From Desulfonatronum lacustre DSM 10312 (lineage in GTDB: Bacteria > Desulfobacterota > Desulfovibrionia > Desulfovibrionales > Desulfonatronaceae): a DNA stretch of 64,000 nucleotides. Positions 18,306 to 25,702 of this stretch are shown here, one piece after another (within the stretch, counting starts at the first letter, position 1; each line of letters opens with the position of its first letter). The position numbers and the translations under genes are program-made. The notes below the pieces were generated by a model. It was not told where the DNA came from, did no database searches, and worked only from the letters and a program-made list of their open reading frames with translations. Location: NCBI RefSeq assembly GCF_000519265.1, contig NZ_KI912608.1:3009313-3073312 (forward strand), given 5' to 3'.

Positions 18306-19882
18306 ATGCTCATTATTTTAGTCAGCTTCGCCTTTGTCTTCGGCTTGGCCCTGACCCGGAGCTGCCGCCCATGGTCGGATTCCTCGTGGCCGGGTTCGCC
18401 TACAACATGGCCGGTCTTCTGCCGCCTGCCGGACTGGATATGGTGGCGGACCTGGGCATCACGTTGTTGTTGTTTTCCATCGGACTGAAGCTGGACGTCC
18501 GCGGTCTGCTCAAGGCCGAGATCTGGGCCGGCGCCACGGCTCAGATGCTCCTGACCACGGCCTTCATGTGCGGGGTTCTGCTCTTGGGGCAGTACTGGCT
18601 GGATACTCCGCTAATGGACATGACCTGGCAGACGATTTTGGTGCTGGGTTTCGCCCTGTCCTTTTCCAGCACGGTGTTCGCGGTCAAGGTGCTGGAGGAG
18701 AAAGGCGATCTGACGGCCTTTTACGGTCGGATCGCCATCGGGATTCTGATCATGCAGGACCTCTTCGCCGTACTTTTTCTGAGCGCTTCAGAGGGCAAGG
18801 TCCCAAGCGTCTGGGCCTTGAGCGTGCTGGCCCTTCCGTTGTTGCGACCGGTGCTCTACCGGCTCCTGGACATGGCCGGCCGGGGCGAGCTGTTCATCCT
18901 GTGCGGACTGTTTATTGCGCTGGGCGTCGGGGCCGAAGGCTTTGCCCTGGTCGGCCTGAAGCCGGATCTCGGCGCGTTGGTGGTGGGCGTGCTGATCGCC
19001 GGGCATCCCCGGGCCTCGGAACTGTCCAAGGCCCTTTTCGGCTTCAAGGAATTGATGCTGGTGGGCTTTTTTCTCTCCATCGGCATGACGGGCTTGCCCA
19101 CGCTGGAAATGCTGGTCGCCTCCGTGCTGCTCTGCCTGCTCCTGCCCGTGAAAACGGGCATCTATCACTTCATCGTCAGCCGCTTCGGCCTGCGGGCGCG
19201 TTCCAGCCTCTTCGCCTCGTTGTCCCTGACCAACTATTCGGAATTCGGGCTGATCGTGGCGGCCATTGCCGTGGGCCAGGGGCTGCTCTCCGCGGACTGG
19301 CTGCTGATCACGGCCATGACCGTAAGCATCAGCTTCGCCATTTCCGCTCCGCTGAGCACCCATTCCGAGTTCGTCTACCGCCGGATGTTCACCTGGCTGT
19401 GTCGATTTGAGCGGGATTATTGCCACCCTCACGACGCACCCATCGACCTTGGCGAGGTGAAGGCCGTGGTTCTGGGAATGGGGCGCATCGGCACCGGAGC
19501 ATACGACGAGCTCCAAAAAACCTATGGCAAGCAAATCTGTGGCGTGGAGCACGCCCCGGAGCGGGTGGACTTCAACCGCGGGCAGGGCCGCAACGTGATC
19601 CTGGGCGATGCCTGCGACACCGAGTTCTGGCTGAAACTGCGCAAGGACATCCAACTGGAGTTGGTCATCCTGGCCATGCCCAACCACCAAGGCAACATCT
19701 ACGCGGCGCAACAGCTGCGCAACCTGGGCTTCAACTGCCAAGTCGCGGCCATTGCCCGGTTCCCGGAGGAAGTGGAAGAACTGTCCGCCATCGGCGTCTG
19801 CACGGCCTTCAACATGTACGAACAGGCCGGGACGGGCCTGGCTCGCAGCGCTCTTGAAGGATGCCGGTTGGCGCAAGAGTGA
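18306..19882 (+). CDS. Kef/CPA2-type cation:proton antiporter with TrkA-N domain, frameshifted
   Basis: The natural start, ATG 18306 (MLIILVSFAFVFGLALTR), is in another frame than the rest. The frame must slip by one base near 18359 to continue as ELPPMVGFLVAGFAYNMAGLL, the family's conserved second-helix sequence. After that the protein is intact: about 12 helices (GITLLLFSIGLKLD, FSSTVFAVKVLEEKGD, NYSEFGLIVAAIAV) and a Rossmann domain (AVVLGMGRIGTGAYDEL). CPA2 antiporters exchange K+ or Na+ for protons. A one-base loss, either a mutation or a sequence error, explains the break; no slippery heptamer is evident. An in-frame ATG at 18371 would give a protein lacking TM1. It adjoins trkA divergently. 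Confidence 0.85.
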
Positions 19883-20041
19883 CGGCGGAACGGTTCAAGC
19901 AAAGCTGCCGCCGCGTTGCTTTCTTCCTTGTGGACGTGCCAGGCGAAGGATTGGTGAAAACGGATGAGAAGCAAATTCATGAAGAGTCGACAGGCCAAGG
20001 TCGGGGCCGCTCCGGGTACCATGGTGCATGTGGGGGAGCGA

Positions 20042-21031
20042 ATGGCCGACAAGACTTCTTTGCGGGTGGTGACGTACAACGCGGCGGAGGTGCGGACCTG
20101 GCCTCCCCGCGACAGCGCCGAGGGCATTTTCCCATCCATTGGGCAGGGGGTCACGTGGATCAACGTGGACGGCCTGCACCAAGTTGACGTGGTCACAACC
20201 CTGGGTCGCGAATTCAACCTGTCCGCCCTGGTTCTGGAAGATATCCTGAACACCGATCACCGGCCCAAACTGGAGATCCACGACGACTTCCTGTTTATCG
20301 TCGTCAAGATGCTGGTTCCCGAACCAGCCCGTGACTCCTTCCGTGTCGAACAGCTCAGCCTGATCCTGGGCGATGCCTTTCTGCTGTCGTTCCAGGAATC
20401 GGAAGGGGACGTTTTCGATGCGATACGCCGGCGCATCACCATCGGCAAAGGTCGCATCCGCCAGAGTGGTCCCGACTATCTGGCCTATGCCCTGCTGGAC
20501 GCCGTGGTGGACAATTACTTTCTGGTCCTGGAAACCATCAGCACGGAATTGGAACGCCTGGAGGAAGCCCTGCTGTCCGCCCCCGGGCCGAGCGACCTGC
20601 ATCGTTTCCACCGCCTGCGACGGGAGGCGATCCTTTTGCGCCGGATCATCTGGCCGCTCCGGGAGGCCCTCGCCGGCCTGATCCGCGACGACTCCGCCCT
20701 GATCAAGCCCGAGACCCGCGTCTTTTTACGCGACGTTCACGACCACGCCGTTCAGGCCATGGACATCGTGGAAAGCCTCCGGGACCTGGCGTCCAGCCTT
20801 TTGGAACTGCACCTCTCCCGAAACAGCCAGCGCATGAACGAGACCATCAAGGTGCTCACCCTGATCGCCACGATCTTCATCCCCCTGACCTTCATCGCCG
20901 GAGTCTACGGCATGAATTTCGAATTCATGCCCGAACTGCGCTGGCCATGGGGCTATCCCTTGATCCTGCTGTTCATGCTGGGCGTGGCCGTGACCATGCT
21001 GCTGTATTTCAAGCGCAGACACTGGTTGTAG
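20042..21031 (+). CDS. CorA/ZntB-family divalent metal ion transporter
   Basis: A 329-residue protein if translation starts at ATG 20042 (MADKTSLRVVTYN), which has GGGGAG 3-4 nt upstream; the frame is open to 19964. An N-terminal cytosolic alpha/beta domain (LVLEDILNTDHRPKLEIHDDFLFIVVKML) leads to a long helix (RMNETIKVLTLIATIFIPLTFIAGVYGMNF) with the signature YGMN between two C-terminal helices. The final YFKRRHWL is typical. CorA proteins carry Mg2+, Co2+ or Zn2+. The Kef-like gene ends 159 nt upstream; co-transcription is possible. Confidence 0.93.
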   Translation: MADKTSLRVVTYNAAEVRTWPPRDSAEGIFPSIGQGVTWINVDGLHQVDVVTTLGREFNLSALVLEDILNTDHRPKLEIHDDFLFIVVKMLVPEPARDSFRVEQLSLILGDAFLLSFQESEGDVFDAIRRRITIGKGRIRQSGPDYLAYALLDAVVDNYFLVLETISTELERLEEALLSAPGPSDLHRFHRLRREAILLRRIIWPLREALAGLIRDDSALIKPETRVFLRDVHDHAVQAMDIVESLRDLASSLLELHLSRNSQRMNETIKVLTLIATIFIPLTFIAGVYGMNFEFMPELRWPWGYPLILLFMLGVAVTMLLYFKRRHWL

Positions 21032-21090
21032 CTGCAAATAAATCTCCCGAGAGTCGATGTCGGCGCTTGCGCAGCAGGCCGGGAAACATT

Positions 21091-21111
21091 ATATCGAATT
21101 TCGATATCGAA
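21091..21111 (+). promoter_or_regulatory. palindromic operator before the PadR gene
   Basis: atatcgaatttcgatat (21091-21107) is a perfect palindrome around a central t, and overlaps a second one, ttcgatatcgaa (21100-21111). It lies 16-36 nt before the PadR start and is a natural autoregulatory site. Confidence 0.55.
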
Positions 21112-21126
21112 TAAAGGCGGTCTGCC

Positions 21127-21495
21127 ATGCCCCGAGAAAGCTCCACCAAAATGTTGGAACACCACGACCTGCTCTCCGGGCTGGTCCGGCTGCACGTGCT
21201 GCACCACGCCGCGGAGCAGGAAATTTACGGGCAGTGGATGATCGACGAGCTGGCCGAGCACGGGTATCGGCTGAGTCCGGGGACCCTGTACCCGATGCTG
21301 CACGCCATGGAACGCAAGGGGTACCTGGTCTCCCGCACGGAAAAGAACGGGAAGGTGACGCGCAAGTTCTACCGGGCCACGGCAAAGGGGCTGGAGGGTT
21401 TGGCCGTGGCCAAGGAACGGCTGCGGGAGCTTGTGGGCGAAACCATGCCGGAGCATGCGGAAGTTCGGAAACAAGGCGCTCCGAAAACCGGTTAG
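21127..21495 (+). CDS. PadR-family transcriptional regulator
   Basis: A 122-residue winged-helix protein. The pattern LSGLVRLHVLHHAAEQEIYGQWMIDEL, RLSPGTLYPMLHAMERKGYLVSR and RKFYRATAKGLEGL is the PadR signature (recognition helix SPGTLYPML). PadR proteins are usually local repressors that leave DNA on binding a ligand. It sits 12 nt before fetA, so it probably controls the iron exporter pair and itself through the palindrome at 21091-21111. Confidence 0.92.
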   Translation: MPRESSTKMLEHHDLLSGLVRLHVLHHAAEQEIYGQWMIDELAEHGYRLSPGTLYPMLHAMERKGYLVSRTEKNGKVTRKFYRATAKGLEGLAVAKERLRELVGETMPEHAEVRKQGAPKTG

Positions 21496-21507
21496 GGAGA
21501 TCAACGG

Positions 21508-22149
21508 TTGTTTGAATTCATCGACGTGCACTATGACAACATTCTGGACCTGCCGCACCTGGTGCTCGGCACGGAACAGGTCACCTCCCTGGTGGGGGCC
21601 AGCGGCAGCGGCAAGACCACGGTGTTGCGCCTGCTGAACAAGATGATCTCGCCCACCCGCGGACGTATCCTGTTCCAGGGCGAGGACCTGACTCAAAGGG
21701 ACTCGGTCCGCCACCGTCGCGACGTGGTCATGCTTTCCCAGAGTCCGGCGATCTTCGAGGGCACGCTGGGGGACAATCTGCGGGCCGGGTCGCGGTTTCA
21801 GGAAAAGGAACCGCCCGGCGACGGTGATCTGAAAAGATTATTGGAGCAGGTCCGCCTGGCCAAGCCCCTGGACGAGGCGGCAGACAAGCTTTCCGGCGGG
21901 GAGCGCCAGCGGCTGGCCCTGGCCCGGGTGCTCCTGCTGGAACCCCGGGTCTATCTGCTGGACGAGCCCTCCTCGGCCCTGGACGAGGAAACCGAACAAC
22001 TGATCTTCGACATGCTCACCGCCCATGTCCGGGCAGCGGGCAAGACCATCATCATGGTCACCCATTCCAAGGCCATGGCCCGGAAGTACTCGGACACGAT
22101 CATCGAGATGTCCGGGGGGAAAGTGCGTCGAGAGGAGGCTCGTCCATGA
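21508..22149 (+). CDS. fetA: FetA-like ABC transporter ATP-binding protein
   Basis: A 213-residue ATPase starting with TTG at 21508, preceded by GGGAG. It has Walker A (GASGSGKTT), Q-loop (VVMLSQSPAIFEG), signature (KLSGGERQRLALARVLL), Walker B (VYLLDEPSSALD) and H-loop (IIMVTHS). The short length and pairing with a UPF0014 permease identify the FetAB/STAR family, which in E. coli exports iron and gives resistance to peroxide. Its end overlaps fetB by four bases. Confidence 0.88.
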   Translation: MFEFIDVHYDNILDLPHLVLGTEQVTSLVGASGSGKTTVLRLLNKMISPTRGRILFQGEDLTQRDSVRHRRDVVMLSQSPAIFEGTLGDNLRAGSRFQEKEPPGDGDLKRLLEQVRLAKPLDEAADKLSGGERQRLALARVLLLEPRVYLLDEPSSALDEETEQLIFDMLTAHVRAAGKTIIMVTHSKAMARKYSDTIIEMSGGKVRREEARP

Positions 22150-22922
22150 ACGACGTCATTGATCTGACCATGCTCCAGGTCGGCCTGGCCTACATCTTCG
22201 TGCTTATCGTCCTGGCCATCGTCCGTTTCCGGGGCATCGGCCGCGAGAAGGAAATCGTACTGTCCTCGTTGCGCATGACGCTGCAACTGGTCCTGGTCGG
22301 GTACGTGCTGGTCTACGTGTTCGACAATCCGAGCCCGTACGTCACCGGCCTGATCATCGTGGTCATGGAAGCGTTCGCGATCCACACAATATTCCGGAAA
22401 TTCCGGGACAGGCTGACCAATCCCCTGCGCAAGGTCATCGCCTTTGCCATGTGCTTCGGCACCCTGACCTGCATCGTCTATTTCCTGCTGGTGGTGGTCC
22501 GCGTCACGCCCTGGTACGAACCCAGGTACTTCATACCCATCGCCGGGATGATCATCGGCAATTCCATGACCGGCATCTCCCTGGGCGTGAAGTCGCTGCT
22601 GGAGGGCATGACCACCCGCAAGCACCTGGTGGAGGAAGCCCTGATTCTCGGCGCCACGCCCAAAGCCGCCACCCGAGGGATCGTCAACGGGGCCTTTGAC
22701 TCGGCCATCATGCCGACCATCAACTCCATGGTCGGCATGGGCATCGTTTTTCTGCCGGGAATGATGACCGGCCAGATCCTCTCCGGCACCGTCCCGACCA
22801 CGGCCATTGCCTACCAGATCGCCATCATGCTCGGCATCCTCGGCGCCGTGGCCCTGACCATCATCACCATGCTGCAGCTGGGCTGCCGCACGTTTTTCAA
22901 CAAGCAGGACCAGTTGGTGTGA
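22146..22922 (+). CDS. fetB: FetB-like permease (UPF0014)
   Basis: A 258-residue membrane protein with about seven helices. Family motifs are RFRGIGREKEIVLSSLRMTLQLVLVGYVL, GMIIGNSMTGISLGVKSLLEGM, EALILGATPKAATRGIVNGAFDSAIMPTINSMVGMGIVFLPGMMTGQILSG. It overlaps fetA by four bases and is its only plausible partner. The pair probably exports iron or another metal, useful for an anaerobe under oxygen stress. Confidence 0.9.
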   Translation: MNDVIDLTMLQVGLAYIFVLIVLAIVRFRGIGREKEIVLSSLRMTLQLVLVGYVLVYVFDNPSPYVTGLIIVVMEAFAIHTIFRKFRDRLTNPLRKVIAFAMCFGTLTCIVYFLLVVVRVTPWYEPRYFIPIAGMIIGNSMTGISLGVKSLLEGMTTRKHLVEEALILGATPKAATRGIVNGAFDSAIMPTINSMVGMGIVFLPGMMTGQILSGTVPTTAIAYQIAIMLGILGAVALTIITMLQLGCRTFFNKQDQLV

Positions 22923-23007
22923 CGCGGAACCGATTCCCCCAGGAGCGGCTTTCAAGTTTTTCCTCTGAGCATCAAGGACACACCGAACTCTCATCAGGAG
23001 TTGACCA

Positions 23008-24225
23008 ATGGATGACCATCCAACGAACACCCGGCGAATTTGGGAGGTTTTCAAGGCCTTTCTTGCTTTAGGCCTGACCTCCTTCGGCGGTCCCATCGCC
23101 CATCTGGGTTATTTCCGGACGGAGTTCGTGGCTCGGCGGAAGTGGCTGAACGAGTCGAGCTACGCCGATCTGGTGGCCATGTGCCAGTTCCTGCCCGGCC
23201 CGGCCAGCAGCCAGGTCGGGTTCGCCCTGGGGCTGATGCGGGCAGGGCCGTTGGGGGCCGCCGCGGCCTGGCTGGCCTTCACCCTGCCCTCGGCCGTGAT
23301 CCTGGTGCTCTTCGCCTACGGGGCCGCGGTCATGGGCGGGCCCATCGGCATGGGCGTGATTCACGGGCTGAAGATCGTGGCCGTGGCCATCGTGGCCCAT
23401 GCGGTCTGGGGCATGGCCAAAAACCTCTGTCCGGATCGGGAACGGGCCGGGATCGCCCTGGGGGCCGTGCTGATCATCGTCTTCACGGGCGGGGCCCTGG
23501 GCCAGGTCGCCGCCATCATCGTCGGGGCCCTGGCCGGATTGTGGTTGTGCCGGGCCAAGGCGGACCACTGCGCGGAGCGGGCCCATTTTCCGGTTTCCCG
23601 GGCCGCCGGCTTTGTTTCCCTGGCGCTTTTCCTGCTCCTGCTGCTGGGACTTCCGTTGCTGACAACACTCACCTCGGCCCAGGGGCCGGCCCTGGTCGAT
23701 TCCTTCTACCGGGCCGGGGCCCTGGTCTTTGGCGGCGGCCACGTGGTCCTGCCGCTTCTGGAAGCCGGAGTGGTGCAGCCCGGCTGGGTCACGCCGGATC
23801 AATTCCTAGCGGGCTACGGCGCGGCCCAGGCCGTGCCCGGACCGCTGTTCACCTTCGCGGCCTATCTCGGCGCGGTGGTCGAACCGGCCCCCAACGGCCT
23901 GCTCGGAGCCCTGCTCGCCCTGGTCGCGGTTTTCGCGCCGGGTTTTCTGCTCCTGGTGGCCGTGCTGCCGTTCTGGAACGACTTCTGCCGCGTCGAGGGC
24001 GCGCAGGCCCTGATGCGCGGGGCCAACGCCGCTGTGGTCGGCATTCTCGGGGCGGCCCTGTACCACCCGGTCTGGACCAGCGCCATTCTCGGGCCGTATG
24101 AATTCGCCCTGGCCCTGACGGGGTTCGTGCTGCTGGAAAAGTGGAAAGCCCCGTCCTGGGCCGTGGTGATCATCTCCGCACTGGGCGGCTTGCTGATCAG
24201 CCTGGCAAAGGGAACGGCCCTGTAA
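23008..24225 (+). CDS. chrA: chromate transporter, ChrA family
   Basis: A 405-residue two-repeat CHR protein with about 10 helices. The N-terminal half carries TSFGGPIAHLGYFRTEFV, MCQFLPGPASSQVGFALG; the C-terminal half repeats it as VFGGGHVVLPLLEAGVV and GYGAAQAVPGPLFTFAAYLGAVV. ChrA proteins extrude chromate, and some family members may carry other oxyanions, so in a sulfate reducer the natural substrate is uncertain. AGGAG precedes ATG 23008. It stands alone and converges with the hydroxylase gene, 39 nt away. Confidence 0.93.
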   Translation: MDDHPTNTRRIWEVFKAFLALGLTSFGGPIAHLGYFRTEFVARRKWLNESSYADLVAMCQFLPGPASSQVGFALGLMRAGPLGAAAAWLAFTLPSAVILVLFAYGAAVMGGPIGMGVIHGLKIVAVAIVAHAVWGMAKNLCPDRERAGIALGAVLIIVFTGGALGQVAAIIVGALAGLWLCRAKADHCAERAHFPVSRAAGFVSLALFLLLLLGLPLLTTLTSAQGPALVDSFYRAGALVFGGGHVVLPLLEAGVVQPGWVTPDQFLAGYGAAQAVPGPLFTFAAYLGAVVEPAPNGLLGALLALVAVFAPGFLLLVAVLPFWNDFCRVEGAQALMRGANAAVVGILGAALYHPVWTSAILGPYEFALALTGFVLLEKWKAPSWAVVIISALGGLLISLAKGTAL

Positions 24226-24264
24226 TGCAGCGCCACGGATGGACAGACTGGAGCCGGCCGGCCC

Positions 24265-25047
24265 TCACACAAACGGCATGAGCAGCAGCTTGCGGAGTTT
24301 TTGGAAGTTCGCGTCGCGGAAAATGTTCAGGCCGATGGGCATGTGTTCGTGGCCCTGGGCGGGCTGGTCCTGGTAGGTTCGAAACAGGCGGTCCCACCAG
24401 GGGAAGTTGAACCCGAAGTTCCTGTTCGCTTCCTTCATGTTCGTGGAGTGGTGAACTCGGTGCATGTCCGGCGTGACCACCAGCCGCCGCAGCCGGGCGT
24501 CCGCGGCCAGGGGCAGACGGATGTTGGAGTGATTGAACATGGAGACGCCGTTAAGCATGATTTCAAAGACGATCACCGCCAGGGCCGGTGGCCCCAGGAC
24601 AAGTACAACCAGCAACTTGATGCCCATGGACAGGATGTATTCCAGGGGGTGAAAGCGCACCCCGGTGGTCAGGTCGAAGACCGTGTCCGCGTGGTGCACT
24701 CTATGGATGCGCCACAGGGGTATCCAATAGTGCAAGGCCCGGTGCTGGAAATAGATGACCAGGTCAAGCAGCAGCAGGCCCGCGATGAACTGCCCGGGAT
24801 AGGGGAGGGGCACGTTGTTCAGCAGCCCCCAGCCCCGCTCCGTCGCCAGCAGGGCCAGCCCCACGGGCAGGACCGGAAACAGGATGCGCAGCAGCAGCAA
24901 GGAGCCCGCGACCAGGCCGAGGTTGCCCACCCAGCGGATCATCCGTTGGGGAGGCGTTCGCCGACGAGGAAAGAGGTGCTCGGCGATCCCGAAGAGCAGC
25001 AAAGCGCCCGCGAAAAACGCCAAACGCCACCAGTGTTCGTGTTCCAT
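24265..25047 (-). CDS. sterol desaturase / fatty acid hydroxylase-family protein
   Basis: A 260-residue membrane protein starting at MEHEHWWRLAFF; ATG 25047 has GGAGAA at the right spacing, and the frame extension to 25173 overlaps the upstream gene. Three His clusters for a di-iron site are present: HRALH, HRVHH and a second HRVHH, plus HSN. The fold has about four helices. Family members use O2 to hydroxylate lipids, so its presence in an anaerobe is notable. It is the last gene of the selenoprotein operon, 47 nt after the previous stop, so it may share its regulation. The substrate is unknown. Confidence 0.85.
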   Translation of the reverse strand: MEHEHWWRLAFFAGALLLFGIAEHLFPRRRTPPQRMIRWVGNLGLVAGSLLLLRILFPVLPVGLALLATERGWGLLNNVPLPYPGQFIAGLLLLDLVIYFQHRALHYWIPLWRIHRVHHADTVFDLTTGVRFHPLEYILSMGIKLLVVLVLGPPALAVIVFEIMLNGVSMFNHSNIRLPLAADARLRRLVVTPDMHRVHHSTNMKEANRNFGFNFPWWDRLFRTYQDQPAQGHEHMPIGLNIFRDANFQKLRKLLLMPFV

Positions 25048-25094
25048 GCGCTTCTCCGCGATGCCCGGTTGATGGCCTTTCTCCGAACCGCCGG

Positions 25095-25409
25095 TCAGGA
25101 GAAAATGCGGCTCAGGAAGCCTTTTTTCACCTTTTCCGGTTCCGGCAGGCCCAGGTGTCGGCAGATGCAACACTCCAGCTCGTGCTCATCCACGTCCTTG
25201 CCCTCGACCACGATCTCGTCGTTGACCATTACAGCCGGCGCCACGGGCAGATCCAAGGCAAAATACTCGTCAGTGGAGTACTCCGCGATGGGCTTGGAAA
25301 TGGTCTCCACCTCAATGGCGTATTTCTCGCCCAGACCGGGCGAGATTTTCAGGAAATGCTTTCAAGGTTTGCCTCGTGGTTCGTTCAGAAAAAACCGTAC
25401 CAGGACCAT
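25095..25409 (-). CDS. thioredoxin-like selenoprotein A (UGA = Sec16)
   Basis: The frame from ATG 25409 reads MVLVRFFLNEPRGKP, then UGA (25364-25362), then KHFLKISPGLGEKYAIEVE and on to a stop at 25095, giving 104 residues with Sec at 16. AAGGAGG precedes the ATG. The protein is a close paralog of selenoprotein B immediately upstream, with the UGA at the same residue. The downstream half (DLPVAPAVMVNDEIVVEGKDVDEHELECCICRHL) resembles the cis-Pro loop region of thioredoxin-like folds. The sequence just after Sec lacks a CxxC partner; two Cys pairs occur near the C terminus. A hairpin with a GGUCU loop follows the UGA. Function unknown; a redox role is inferred. Confidence 0.82.
25325..25345 (-). 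promoter_or_regulatory. candidate bacterial SECIS hairpin of selenoprotein A
   Basis: An 8-bp perfect stem (TCTCGCCC / GGGCGAGA on the minus strand) closes a GGTCT loop. The loop begins 24 nt after UGA 25364-25362. A GGUCU apical loop is the classic SelB-binding feature of E. coli fdhF-type SECIS elements. Confidence 0.75.
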
Positions 25410-25700
25410 TCAATGGCCTCCTTGGATTGTGGGGTCCGCGTCCAATTGATCCCGCACCGCCGCGAAAATCTGACCTTCCTCCATAAAACCGCCGCTGATG
25501 AGCACGTGGTCGTTGATCATGATTCCGGGAGCCACCGGCAGGCCGAGACTTTTGTACGCCTCGGTGTGAAACTCCTCGCGGGGTTTGGAGACGATCTCCG
25601 TTTCCACGCCGTTAAGCCGGCCCAACCTGGGCAGCACGGACAGATAGTGCTGTCAGGTCTTGCCCCGGGGTTCATTCAGAAAAAAACGCACCTTGACCAT
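25410..25700 (-). CDS. thioredoxin-like selenoprotein B (UGA = Sec16)
   Basis: ATG 25700 lies 7 nt after GGGAGG and 2 nt beyond the stop of the rhodanese-DsbD gene. The frame reads MVKVRFFLNEPRGKT, UGA (25655-25653), QHYLSVLPRLGRLNGVETE and ends at 25410, one base before gene A starts: 96 residues with Sec at 16. The segment before UGA matches gene A almost residue for residue, which shows that it is coding. GLPVAPGIMINDHVLISGGFMEEGQIFAAV gives the cis-Pro loop and last helix of a thioredoxin-like fold. No other Cys is present, so the selenol would act alone or with a partner protein. Family not recognised. Confidence 0.83.
25620..25632 (-). promoter_or_regulatory. candidate bacterial SECIS hairpin of selenoprotein B
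   Basis: A short stem GCCC/GGGC (minus strand) closes an AGGTT loop containing GGU. The loop starts 24 nt after UGA 25655-25653, the same spacing as in gene A. Confidence 0.55.
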
Positions 25701-25702
25701 GA

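Noticed and set aside
18188-18360. Upstream extension of the Kef-like gene starting MMFAWGFVTSRL
   Set aside because: Only the part after 18359 matches the family; the natural N terminus (MLIILVSF) lies in the other frame.
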